A stretch of DNA of 64,000 bases from Corynebacterium glucuronolyticum (GTDB lineage Bacteria; Actinomycetota; Actinomycetes; Mycobacteriales; Mycobacteriaceae), in contig JALFAQ010000040.1 of the NCBI GenBank assembly GCA_022772305.1, forward strand, positions 1 through 64,000. Direction: 5' to 3'. Numbering within the stretch: the stretch's first letter is position 1; each line of letters opens with the position of its first letter. Made by a program: the position numbers and the translations under genes. Of this stretch, positions 38,043-46,738 are shown piece after piece. The notes below the pieces were generated by a model. The model searched no databases and was not told the DNA's origin. It saw only the letters and a list, made by a program, of their open reading frames with translations.

Positions 38043-39749
38043 ATGACAGCAGACGATAAGGACAAGTCGCAGGGCTTGAACCCGAACGGCAATTCCCGTG
38101 AGCAGGACACTTTTGAAAAGGCGCGTGAAGCCAATCCCAACGGGACGGTAGATGCTGGTTCGTCAGCTCCTACCGAAGATGCCGGCTCTGAAACGACTAT
38201 GCCTACCGTCCGATCCGCGTCCGCAATGGAAAGGGAAGCCGCAACAACGCTCGATGGCGGAACGGTGAAAGAGCGCAAGGCCCGTCTGGCACGGGGCAGG
38301 AAGCTCCTGCTTCGCGTCCCCACGGGCAGGGACCTCCGACGCAGTGGCCGAGGCCTGACCGTTTCACGCAAGGAAGGGGCAAAGTCCGGTGGTGGCATTT
38401 TCCGGGCACCCTATGCTGCGGTCACCATCGGTCTGCTGGTGTCGATGCTGGCCAGCTCCTTCGACCAGACAGCGGTCACAGCCATCATGCCGAAGATCGT
38501 GGCGGACTTGGGTTCCGTAAACGCGTACTCGCTGACCTTCGTCGCCACCTACGCCACCTCCATCGTCGGCATGGTGCTCGGTGGCATTGTCACCGACAAA
38601 CTGGGCGCGCGCACGTCGCTCATCGGGTCTGCCGTGATCCTCACGGCAGGCTTGATTCTGGCGATTTTCGCGCCGAACATGGCAGTGTTCCTTGTGTCCC
38701 GTGCCATCCAGGGCATCGGCGTCGGTGGTCTGATTGTGGCCATTTATGCCGTCATCGCGGTGGTGTACCCGCCGCGGCTCCGCCCGGCTGTGTTTTCCGC
38801 CTTCGCCGGAGCGTACGTCCTGCCTGCCCTCACCGGTCCTGGCATCGCCGGCCTCCTTACGGTGTGGTTTAGCTGGCACGCGGTATTCGTGTTCATCACC
38901 GTCATCCTCGTTGTGGCCCAGATCCTGGTGATTTGTGCGACGAGCACCATGACGGCCAAAAAGGGTGAAAGCTCCGGGAAGAGCTCGAAGATGCTCGTTG
39001 CCGCGCTGTTCCTTGCAGCGGGCACCTCCATTCTCAACGCGTCCTCGCAGGTTTCTCCCCTGCTCTGCGTGGTCCTCGTGGTCGTTGGCCTCGTCGTCAT
39101 GTTCTTTTCGCTCCTGCCCCTCGTTCCGGAAGGAACTGTCAGGGCGAAACACGGCATCCCCCGTCTCATCGTGACCCGTGGGTTGATGGACACGTTCTTC
39201 ACCGTCGAGATTTACATTCCACTCCTCCTGGCACAGATGTACGGCCTTGGTCCGACAATGACAGGTCTCGCGCTGACAGCGTCTGGCTTGCTGTGGTTCG
39301 TGGGCTCTGAGACGCAGGCTCGCCGAGGCGAGACAATCGCCACCCCGCGGGTGTTCCGGATCGGCTTCGTCATCATGGCCATCGGCGTTCTCATGTGCCT
39401 CGCCACGGCCGCGTTCAATCTGCACTGGATGGTCACCGTCCTTGGCTGGGGTACGGCATCGACGGGAATGGGCTTTATTTACCCGCGGCTAAACTCCGTC
39501 ACTCTGGGGCTTGCGTCCGCCCAGCAGACTGGCTTCGTCGCATCTGCTCTCCAGGTCATGGGAGTTGTCGGCACCACCACGATGGTGTCCTTCGCCGCTC
39601 TCATCCAGGTCTTCGGCACCTCGTTTAGCCCCTCCGTCATCTTTGGCACGATCTTCCTCTTCGTCGCCATCATGAGCATCCCGCTGTGGGTGCTGTGGCA
39701 CCACGGTGTGGGCGATCCGCAGCGCTGGATGAAGCAGGACGCATCCTAA
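38043..39749 (+). CDS. MFS transporter with a long hydrophilic N-terminus
   Basis: A 568-residue permease. Residues 1-~115 are hydrophilic and rich in N, S, E and then R/K, an unusually long cytosolic tail. Twelve or more helices follow. Motif D1 appears as SMLASSFDQTAVTAIMPKIV and motif A as GGIVTDKLGARTSL, with an LVSRAIQGIGVGGLIVAIYAVI helix (motif C-like), so it belongs to the drug:H+ antiporter group. Start chosen at ATG 38043, which has GGAGGAAAG just upstream; the frame also has an ATG four codons earlier. A strong terminator follows. Substrate unknown. Confidence 0.88.
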   Translation: MTADDKDKSQGLNPNGNSREQDTFEKAREANPNGTVDAGSSAPTEDAGSETTMPTVRSASAMEREAATTLDGGTVKERKARLARGRKLLLRVPTGRDLRRSGRGLTVSRKEGAKSGGGIFRAPYAAVTIGLLVSMLASSFDQTAVTAIMPKIVADLGSVNAYSLTFVATYATSIVGMVLGGIVTDKLGARTSLIGSAVILTAGLILAIFAPNMAVFLVSRAIQGIGVGGLIVAIYAVIAVVYPPRLRPAVFSAFAGAYVLPALTGPGIAGLLTVWFSWHAVFVFITVILVVAQILVICATSTMTAKKGESSGKSSKMLVAALFLAAGTSILNASSQVSPLLCVVLVVVGLVVMFFSLLPLVPEGTVRAKHGIPRLIVTRGLMDTFFTVEIYIPLLLAQMYGLGPTMTGLALTASGLLWFVGSETQARRGETIATPRVFRIGFVIMAIGVLMCLATAAFNLHWMVTVLGWGTASTGMGFIYPRLNSVTLGLASAQQTGFVASALQVMGVVGTTTMVSFAALIQVFGTSFSPSVIFGTIFLFVAIMSIPLWVLWHHGVGDPQRWMKQDAS

Positions 39750-39791
39750 CGTTTCCGGACTGAGCGCATGATCCCACGTGCGCACAACCAC

Positions 39792-39833
39792 GCCGACCCC
39801 CACCACTTCTACAGTGGCGGGGGCCGGCTTTTT
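39792..39833 (+). terminator. Terminator after the MFS gene
   Basis: A GC-rich stem of about 16 bp (GCCG-ACCCCCACCACT with AGTGGCGGGGGCCGGC, minor mismatches, loop TCTAC) is followed by five T. Confidence 0.88.
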
Positions 39834-39867
39834 GTGAGCAGTATCCGATTTCGGGACGCTTTTCCGG

Positions 39868-41292
39868 CTACGCCGGCTTTGACCTCGCGTAGCGGGCGAT
39901 CAGCGCATCGATATCGAGGTGCTCTTCAACGGCATCGGCAAGGAGATCAACCTGCTCCATGCGTTCACCGGCAGATGATGCCGTCGAGCGTGGTATGCCA
40001 AACACCTCGTTGAGGAAGTCTTTGCGGCGCTCATCATCATCCATTACGCCATGACGGTGGGTGCCCCACAGGTTACGCACCCGTGATCCCTCGCCATCGA
40101 GCCACGTCGGGTCGCCACTGCGAACTACCCTGCCGTGGTGAATCTCGTAGGTGCCATCCGGCCACCGCTTGAGTGTCTTGTCCGGGTGGAAGGCGATGTC
40201 CATATCGAACAGCCCAAGGCCACGCGTCGTCCCACGATGGGACTCCACCTCATCCTCGATCGTCTTGCTCAGCATCTGGTAGCCACCGCAAATGGCAAGA
40301 ATGGGGCCCGTGCGCTGCAGGAGGGCATCGGCAATCCCGTTGCCCCGCATCCATTCCAGATCCGTGACGGTGGACTTGGAGCCGGGAACCACAACGAGAT
40401 CAGCCGAGCGCACGAGTCCAGGATCACTCGTCCACGTCACTGTTGTCGCAGGCTCAGCGGCAAACGCTTCCACATCGGTGGCATTGCTCACCCGTGGCAA
40501 GCGGATGGCAGCGACGGTAATCGTCTTTTGCCCGCTATCCACCTGGGCTGCACGGCCGACGACGCGTCCCTCTGCCGATTGGAGGCTGTCCTCCGCATCG
40601 ATCCACAGGCCGTTGATGAACGGGAGGATGCCAATGGTCGGCACACCTGTGCGGGCATAGAGATCGTCGAGCCCTGGCTGCAGAATATCCGGGTCACCGC
40701 GGAACTTGTTGATGATGAAGCCCTTGATCCGGGCCCGATCTGCCTCGTCCACGATGTGGTAGGTGCCAAAAAGATGGGCGAGGACTCCGCCTCTATCGAT
40801 ATCGCCCACGATGTAGACGTCGAGGTCACAGGCTTCCGCAAGCCCGAAATTGGCGACATCGGTAGCCCGCAGATTGGTTTCTGCCGGCGACCCTGCCCCC
40901 TCGCAGACGACGATGTCGTATTCCTGTTCCAGTTCGCGAAGCGTGCTAGCTGCCACCTCTCGCATGCGGGAGCGACGCGTGAAGTAGTCCTTTGCGCCGA
41001 CATCCCCCTCGACGCGACCAAGCACGACAACTTGCGAGCGCCTGTCGGACCCCGGCTTGAGCAGTACCGGGTTGAACCGCACCTCGGGCTCCAGTCCACA
41101 GGCAAAGGCCTGCAAGGCTTGCGCCCGTCCAATCTCTCCCCCGGTGGGACACACGGCGGAGTTATTGGACATGTTCTGGGCTTTAAACGGGGCAACAGAA
41201 ATCCCCCGGCGCGCCAGCGCACGGCACAGCCCGGCAACAAGGACAGACTTCCCCGCATCAGAGGTGGTCCCACAGATCAGAACGGCGCTCAC
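39868..41292 (-). CDS. cobQ: Cobyric acid synthase
   Basis: A 474-residue glutamine-dependent amidotransferase that amidates side chains b, d, e and g of adenosylcobyrinic a,c-diamide. The N-terminal P-loop is [18 protein letters not shown], with [25 protein letters not shown] characteristic of CobQ/CbiP. The C-terminal glutaminase domain has [12 protein letters not shown] and the nucleophile Cys in AICGGYQML. The GTG start at 41292 has AAAGGA upstream. It is separate from the cobO-B-A unit by ~12 kb. Later steps (cobC/D, cobU/S/T) are not in this window. Confidence 0.95.
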   Translation of the reverse strand: MSAVLICGTTSDAGKSVLVAGLCRALARRGISVAPFKAQNMSNNSAVCPTGGEIGRAQALQAFACGLEPEVRFNPVLLKPGSDRRSQVVVLGRVEGDVGAKDYFTRRSRMREVAASTLRELEQEYDIVVCEGAGSPAETNLRATDVANFGLAEACDLDVYIVGDIDRGGVLAHLFGTYHIVDEADRARIKGFIINKFRGDPDILQPGLDDLYARTGVPTIGILPFINGLWIDAEDSLQSAEGRVVGRAAQVDSGQKTITVAAIRLPRVSNATDVEAFAAEPATTVTWTSDPGLVRSADLVVVPGSKSTVTDLEWMRGNGIADALLQRTGPILAICGGYQMLSKTIEDEVESHRGTTRGLGLFDMDIAFHPDKTLKRWPDGTYEIHHGRVVRSGDPTWLDGEGSRVRNLWGTHRHGVMDDDERRKDFLNEVFGIPRSTASSAGERMEQVDLLADAVEEHLDIDALIARYARSKPA

Positions 41293-41352
41293 AAAAATCC
41301 TTTCTTAGCTTAAAGACGCACCTCTGGTTTCGGTCGGTGCCTAAAAAACGGT

Positions 41353-42222
41353 TTAATCCGGGATGGTGAGGATCTCGTTGCCGTCCTCGGTAATGACGAG
41401 GGTGTGCTCGAACTGTGCGGAGTAGCTGAGGTCCGTGTTCTGTACAGTCCAGCCGTCGTCCCAAATGCGGTAATCCAGACCACCGAGGTTCAGCATCGGC
41501 TCGATGGTCAGGGTCATGCCAGGTTCCAGGATGTCGCGGTAGGCCGAGGAATCGTAGTGCAGGACGACGAGGCCGTTGTGGAAGGTGGGGCCAACGCCGT
41601 GGCCAGTGAAGTCGGTGACCACAGAGTATCCAAAGCGGTGAGCATACATTTCGATGACGCGTCCGATGACGTTTACCTCACGGCCGGGCTTGGCAACCTT
41701 GATGCCACGCATCATGGCTTCCTTGGTGCGCTCCACGAGATCCTTCACCTCAGGGTCGACCTCGCCGACGAGGAAGGTGGCATTCGTATCGCCGTGGACA
41801 CCATTCTTGTAGGCGGTGACGTCGATGTTGCAGATATCGCCTTCCTGCAGCACGGTGGAATCCGGGATACCGTGGCAGACGATCTCGTTGACGGATGTGC
41901 ACACCGACTTCTTAAAGCCTCGGTAGCCCAGGCAGCTGGGGTATGCGCCGTGGTCACACATGTATTCGTGAGCGATCCGGTCAAGCTCATCGGTTGTCAC
42001 GCCCGGCTTGACAGCCTCGCCGGCAGCCTTGAGGGCGTTAGCGGCGATCTTGGAGGATTCCCGCATGGCTTCGATAACCTCGGGGGTCTGCACGTAGGGT
42101 TCCCCGATGGCTTCCTGCACCTCGTCCTTCCACACGTACTCCGGCCGTTCAATGGACTCCGGAACCTTGCGGATAGGGCCGATTTTTCCTCGTTTTTGTG
42201 CACGTTTTTCCATGTCCATCAT
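41353..42222 (-). CDS. map: Methionine aminopeptidase, type I
   Basis: A 289-residue type Ia/Ic MetAP that removes the initiator methionine. Metal ligands are visible in the order D ([17 protein letters not shown], two Asp), H ([10 protein letters not shown]), E (TIEPML) and E (QFEHTLVIT). The ~45-residue N-terminal extension ([16 protein letters not shown]) is of the kind seen in mycobacterial MapB, where it carries an SH3-binding-like motif. Start: the ATG at 42222, 42219 or 42213 are close together. It ends 60 bp before the cobQ start region and may be in one transcript with it. Confidence 0.94.
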   Translation of the reverse strand: MMDMEKRAQKRGKIGPIRKVPESIERPEYVWKDEVQEAIGEPYVQTPEVIEAMRESSKIAANALKAAGEAVKPGVTTDELDRIAHEYMCDHGAYPSCLGYRGFKKSVCTSVNEIVCHGIPDSTVLQEGDICNIDVTAYKNGVHGDTNATFLVGEVDPEVKDLVERTKEAMMRGIKVAKPGREVNVIGRVIEMYAHRFGYSVVTDFTGHGVGPTFHNGLVVLHYDSSAYRDILEPGMTLTIEPMLNLGGLDYRIWDDGWTVQNTDLSYSAQFEHTLVITEDGNEILTIPD

Positions 42223-42519
42223 GGTACGCGGTTAACCAAATTGCTGATACTTGTCTATCGCGCGATGCTGTTGCAAGAGGTGTGAAGCCTGTGTTTCCCC
42301 GCAGAAGGATTATCCCCAGAGTTCATCTGTCGCTTAACTTGTCGTTACTTTGCGGCAATATCCAGGCTATGTCCACTCACTACGGTGATTCAGGTGAGAC
42401 GACTCGCTCGTCTCGTTTCTTACCCCTTTGACACAGTGACTTGTGAGACTTCCGGAGAGCCACGGACAGCGTCCGCATCAGCGCGACCCGAAACCTACAA
42501 CAATGAGACGGAGAAGCAG
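42223..42519. other. Divergent intergenic region, map / secreted phosphoesterase
   Basis: About 300 bp with promoters for both directions. A GAGACGA/TCGTCTC hairpin (42396-42414, loop CTCGC) followed by GTTTCTT could be a leader attenuator of the phosphoesterase gene. Confidence 0.45.
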
Positions 42520-42545
42520 ATGCGTAAAAACCCGCGTTCACGGTT

Positions 42546-44693
42546 TTGTCCCTTGTAACAACCACAGCCCTCGTGTGCGGGCTCGTGCCAGCAGTGGCTT
42601 GCGCTGAGCCTACCGCAGGCAACCTCGGTTCCCGCTTTACTCTGGCTGTCCTCCCGGATACCCAGTTTTACTCCCGCTACGATGCCCCATCTGGCGGTTC
42701 GATGTTCGCGGATCGCTACGGTTCGAACCCGTACGACTCCCAGGCACACTTTGTTGTCGACAATGCTGAGGCACTCAACATCCCGTTCACGTCCCACCTT
42801 GGTGATGTCGTTGACGAAGCTGATGTGGCCGACCAGTGGGACATTGCCAACCACGCGATGTCGATCCTGGAGGACGGCGGAATGAACTACGCCATCCTGC
42901 CTGGCAACCACGATCTGTACATGGATGGAGCGAACAGCGTCTTCTCCACCCACTTCGACACCGCGCGTGCGGAGAAGAACGACACCTTCGGGGAACGGAC
43001 ATCGGCCACGGTCAACGGCCAGGCCGTCGAGTCCGAATACCACATTTTCGAGGCGGAGGGACAGAAGTACCTGCTCCTGGCGCTCGGCTTCCGCGCCCCC
43101 GATGAGACCCTTGATTGGGCACAGAAAGTTATCGATGCGCACCCCGAGCTTCCTGTGATCCTCACCTCCCACGAGATCTCCAACGTTGATGGTGAGGGCA
43201 ACATCGGGCTGACCCCCGAGTACGGCCAGCACCTGTGGGACGCCCTCATTGCCAAGAATGACCAGATCTTCCTCACCATTGCCGGCCACCACCACGGTGC
43301 TGGCTACTCCGTGTTGCGGAACAACTACGGCAATGATGTCGTCACCATCCTCCAGGACTACCAGATGGCTTACCTCGGCGGTAACGGCCTCATGGGGCTG
43401 CTGGAGTTCGACCTTACCGGCAACGAGCTGGACATGACTGCCCTATCCCCGTGGGTGAAGGAAAAGAAGCAGGAAGAACTCACCCAGTTCGATCACCTGC
43501 TGCCGGAAGGCAAGGGCGATAGCTACACCGTGCCCATGGACTTCAAGGATCGCTTCGCCAGCTTCGCCCCCGAGTGGACCGAAGGCGACAAGAACGACCC
43601 CGATTACTCCGCCAAGGCCAAGGAGATCATCTCCGCAGGCTACACCCCGTACACCATCACCGATGCAGATAAGCCAAGGGACTCCGAAGACTACGTACAC
43701 GTCGAGGGAACGGCTGTGCACTGGCGTCCGGGCGAGGATACTTTTAAGGACGAACAGCTTACTGCTGGTGCCGTTGCCCCCGTGGGCACAGTTGTTCCGG
43801 ATGTCGCCGGTGATTCGGACATGAAGCGCGCACCTCTGCAAGGAGGTGTAACCGACGATATTACCTACGAGGAGGACACACACCCGTTGTCTTCCGACAA
43901 GGGATCTCTCCGCTGGACAAAGCCGATCAGCAAGTTGGACATCAATTTCTTCGAGACGGCGACGGGTGCCAGCATCAACAAGGAGAACTTCCCCAACGGC
44001 TACACTCTTGAGTCCTTCATCAAGCTGGACGAGGACTTCAACGGTGACGACAACGGCTGGTCCAATGCACTCGTGCGACGTGGCCGCGTCACCGACGCAG
44101 ACCCCTCCAACGGCGACACCGATCCGGCACAGATGCTCGGTGTGTCCAATCTCCGTGAGATCCGCTACTGGTCCCACGGCGCAAACAACAAGGGATTCTC
44201 CAACTGGTCGCACGAGGTCCCGAAAGGCCAGTGGATGCACATTGCTATCGTCAATGATCCAGAAAACCAGTCGGTGAACATGTTCATCGATGGCGCACCG
44301 ATCCTTCGCGACGGATACGGCCCGGTTGGACTGGGCGGCGAGTCCACCTGGATGATGGGCACCTCCATGGATGACGGAAAGCCTGTCGATTCGTGGTTTG
44401 GTTCCATTGGTGAAACCCGTATCGTCGACCACCCGATCGGCTCCGACGAGTGGCTCACCGCCCGCGCTGCCGGACACACCGCTCCCGGCGACAACAACGA
44501 CAAGCCTGGTAATAACGACGCCGGCGACAACGCCAGCTCCTCTAGCGACGCAGGCTCCATTGTTGGTGCCACCTTCGGTGGTTTCCTCCTCGGCGTACTG
44601 GCCACTCTCGGTGGCATTGCAGCGCTCTTGGGCACTGCCGCCAACCAGGTCACAGCATGGCTGAAGGACACCTTCAACATCCAGTTCCCCTAA
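42546..44693 (+). CDS. Secreted calcineurin-like phosphoesterase with LamG-like domain (frameshift in the signal peptide)
   Basis: A 715-residue exported protein. Residues ~30-270 are a metallophosphoesterase with VLPDTQFYSR, HLGDVVDEAD, PGNHDLYM, TSHEISN and GHHHGAG. Residues ~460-640 resemble a concanavalin-like LamG fold (YTLESFIKL ... WMHIAIVND ... VNMFIDGAPI). The C-terminus has a Ser/Asp/Asn linker and one membrane helix. This frame has only a TTG start (42546) without the charged n-region. An ATG with GGAGAAG upstream at 42520 encodes MRKNPRSRF in the other frame and stops at 42556. One extra T in the run 42544-42547 would join them into a normal signal peptide. Either a recent frameshift or a sequencing error. 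Confidence 0.85.
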   Translation: MSLVTTTALVCGLVPAVACAEPTAGNLGSRFTLAVLPDTQFYSRYDAPSGGSMFADRYGSNPYDSQAHFVVDNAEALNIPFTSHLGDVVDEADVADQWDIANHAMSILEDGGMNYAILPGNHDLYMDGANSVFSTHFDTARAEKNDTFGERTSATVNGQAVESEYHIFEAEGQKYLLLALGFRAPDETLDWAQKVIDAHPELPVILTSHEISNVDGEGNIGLTPEYGQHLWDALIAKNDQIFLTIAGHHHGAGYSVLRNNYGNDVVTILQDYQMAYLGGNGLMGLLEFDLTGNELDMTALSPWVKEKKQEELTQFDHLLPEGKGDSYTVPMDFKDRFASFAPEWTEGDKNDPDYSAKAKEIISAGYTPYTITDADKPRDSEDYVHVEGTAVHWRPGEDTFKDEQLTAGAVAPVGTVVPDVAGDSDMKRAPLQGGVTDDITYEEDTHPLSSDKGSLRWTKPISKLDINFFETATGASINKENFPNGYTLESFIKLDEDFNGDDNGWSNALVRRGRVTDADPSNGDTDPAQMLGVSNLREIRYWSHGANNKGFSNWSHEVPKGQWMHIAIVNDPENQSVNMFIDGAPILRDGYGPVGLGGESTWMMGTSMDDGKPVDSWFGSIGETRIVDHPIGSDEWLTARAAGHTAPGDNNDKPGNNDAGDNASSSSDAGSIVGATFGGFLLGVLATLGGIAALLGTAANQVTAWLKDTFNIQFP

Positions 44694-44742
44694 AACGCGC
44701 ACAGCGTGCGTGTTCACGGTGTGAATGCTCGTGAACACAGTC

Positions 44743-44775
44743 AGCCCCGCCCACGACAACGTGGACGGGGCTTTC
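44743..44775. terminator. Bidirectional terminator
   Basis: A 13-bp stem with one mismatch (AGCCCCGCCCACG with CGTGGACGGGGCT, loop ACAA) lies between the convergent phosphoesterase and PBP genes. A second small hairpin (GTGTTCAC/GTGAACAC) is at 44709-44737. Confidence 0.75.
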
Positions 44776-44809
44776 GCGTGCTCTCTTGTTTTCCTCTATT
44801 TTTCCTCTA

Positions 44810-46603
44810 TTACTGTCGATCCAGCTCGTTGAAGAACACGTCGGTAATGGCAGTCGCGGCTTCCGACCCGCCACCGGCGACGATGAGGGTGGCGAAGGCA
44901 AGGTCATCACGGTAGCCCGCAAACCATGCGTGCGAACCGCCGGCGAACTCAGCCTCACCGGTCTTGGCGTAAATCTCGCCTCCAGCACTCATGCCACGAG
45001 CAGTACCTTGAGTGACCACCGCTCGCATCATGGATTGCAACTGTGCAATCTGCTCGGGTGACGGTGGCTCGGCGGGGTTTTCCACCTCCGTCGTTAGACC
45101 GTCGATAAGCCACGGAACCGGGGTGGAACCATGCGCAGCCGTGGAGGCGACCAGTGCCATCCCAAACGGGCTGACGAGGTCATCACCCTGGCCATAACCC
45201 GCATCGATCCGGTCGAGGGGCTCCTCCCCCTCGGGCACAGATCCGGTCACCGTGCTCAGTCCCGGAATGTTGTAATCAACCCCCAGCCCAAAACGCTGCG
45301 CCATCGAGTGCAACTCACCGGGGTTGAGCCGGTAGGAAATATCGGCAAAGGTGGTGTTGCACGAGGAAGCGAACGCGTCAGTAAGACTCGTCATACCCCG
45401 AGAAAACCCGTTGTAGTTGGTGACGATGCGTGTGCCCAGCTCCATCGTGCCGGGACACGGAACTGTCGAACCAGGTACCAGGCCCTGGCTATTCAAACCG
45501 GTCATCGCCGTGATGATCTTGAACACCGAGCCGGGCGGATACATACCCATGAGCGCGACGTTTCCGTCTTCGTCGGCCTTACGGGTCTGAGCGATGCCCA
45601 AGATGGCACCATCCGACGGCCGGATGGCAACGAGCATAACCTTCATCTCCGGCCGGCGGTCAACAGCCAGCTGGGCTGCTTCCTGCACCTTGTGGTCGAT
45701 CGACACGGGGATGGCAGACTGCAGCTGTGGCTGCGTGGTGGTAAGCGTGTCAATGACCGCACCGTCGTTATTGGCCGTCACAACCTTCCACCCGTTTTCG
45801 CCCTCGACCTTCTCCGTCACCTCATTTTCAATGGCGCTGACAAGCTCGGGTGCAAATTCAGGGTTCGGGCGGACCAGCGCGGACTCGTCATTGACGGTGA
45901 CACCGGATACTCCTTCCACGCCCTGTTTCACTGCCTCGCCTTTGTCTTGGCCCACGGTGGTGACGGAGTAGACACCGTCTGTCTCGGCAATCGCCCGCGA
46001 CACTGCGGGAACGTCCAGCGGATCCTCGCCATTATCAGTGAGGACCTGGCTGATCTTTGTCACCGTCCCAGGAATACTGGTGGTCTGTTGCTTATCGACG
46101 ATCACCCGGTGACGCACGCCAGGTTTGAGGATTTCCACCCCGTCCTGTGTGACTACCGAGGCGCGCTGCGCCTGAATAGCTCGAAGTTCCAGGTGCTGGT
46201 TGTTGCCGAGAGTGGGGTGAATAATAGTGGGGTTCCACCTGATCACCCAGGAGTCATTTATCTTGTTGAGGTTGACGGTGCCGTCGTAGGAAAACTCGCG
46301 ATCCCGCGGGAGGTCCCACGTCATGTTCAGATGACCGGTTGCAAGCGTGTCGCCGTTATCAACCCCGGACACAGCGATGTCGAGCCCCTCGGCCTGGAGC
46401 CCCGAGGCGGATTGTTCAAACTCGGCACGCGCGCTATCGGGGTCGTCGGTCAGCGCTGCTGCTGCTTCGTAGTCTTCCTCGCTCAACGCCTGCGCAAATT
46501 CCTCGACCACAGGATTGGCGGTCTTCGGCTGAGGAGTGCATGCCGAAATCCCCGTAGCTGTCAGCATCGCTACCGTGCATGCTGCAATGATCCGCCTGTT
46601 CAT
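44810..46603 (-). CDS. Class B penicillin-binding protein, lipoprotein type
   Basis: A 597-residue peptidoglycan transpeptidase. A lipoprotein signal ends with the lipobox at C22 (ATGISAC). Residues ~30-145 are an NTF2-like (MecA_N) domain, followed by a dimerisation domain. The transpeptidase has SxxK at S359-K362 (PPGSVFK), SCN at 414-416, and KTG near residue 555 (YAKTGEAEF). It crosslinks cell-wall stem peptides on the outside of the membrane. Its relative in M. tuberculosis is Rv2864c (PbpLipo), as I recall. The domain order is that of low-affinity PBP2a-like enzymes. Monocistronic. Confidence 0.93.
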   Translation of the reverse strand: MNRRIIAACTVAMLTATGISACTPQPKTANPVVEEFAQALSEEDYEAAAALTDDPDSARAEFEQSASGLQAEGLDIAVSGVDNGDTLATGHLNMTWDLPRDREFSYDGTVNLNKINDSWVIRWNPTIIHPTLGNNQHLELRAIQAQRASVVTQDGVEILKPGVRHRVIVDKQQTTSIPGTVTKISQVLTDNGEDPLDVPAVSRAIAETDGVYSVTTVGQDKGEAVKQGVEGVSGVTVNDESALVRPNPEFAPELVSAIENEVTEKVEGENGWKVVTANNDGAVIDTLTTTQPQLQSAIPVSIDHKVQEAAQLAVDRRPEMKVMLVAIRPSDGAILGIAQTRKADEDGNVALMGMYPPGSVFKIITAMTGLNSQGLVPGSTVPCPGTMELGTRIVTNYNGFSRGMTSLTDAFASSCNTTFADISYRLNPGELHSMAQRFGLGVDYNIPGLSTVTGSVPEGEEPLDRIDAGYGQGDDLVSPFGMALVASTAAHGSTPVPWLIDGLTTEVENPAEPPSPEQIAQLQSMMRAVVTQGTARGMSAGGEIYAKTGEAEFAGGSHAWFAGYRDDLAFATLIVAGGGSEAATAITDVFFNELDRQ

Positions 46604-46738
46604 ACCCCCACAATCTAGTGCACCTCAGCTCTACTGCGGGGCTCCCCCGCCGAGCCACCGCCACACACGTGTGACTCGTTGGTTCCCAGCCTCACGTAAT
46701 GCGCTGACAAGTAGCCATCCACGCGGTACCCTGGGCGC

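Noticed and set aside
43443..44759. A 438-codon minus-strand frame opposite the phosphoesterase gene
   Set aside because: No motif, and the plus-strand protein has recognisable domains throughout this region.
44789..44811. Short direct repeat TTTCCTCTATT twice at the PBP stop
   Set aside because: Low-complexity T/C sequence; too short to mean much, and it does not disturb the frame.
45131..46618. A 495-codon open frame opposite the PBP gene
   Set aside because: Antisense shadow; the PBP on the minus strand has all catalytic motifs.
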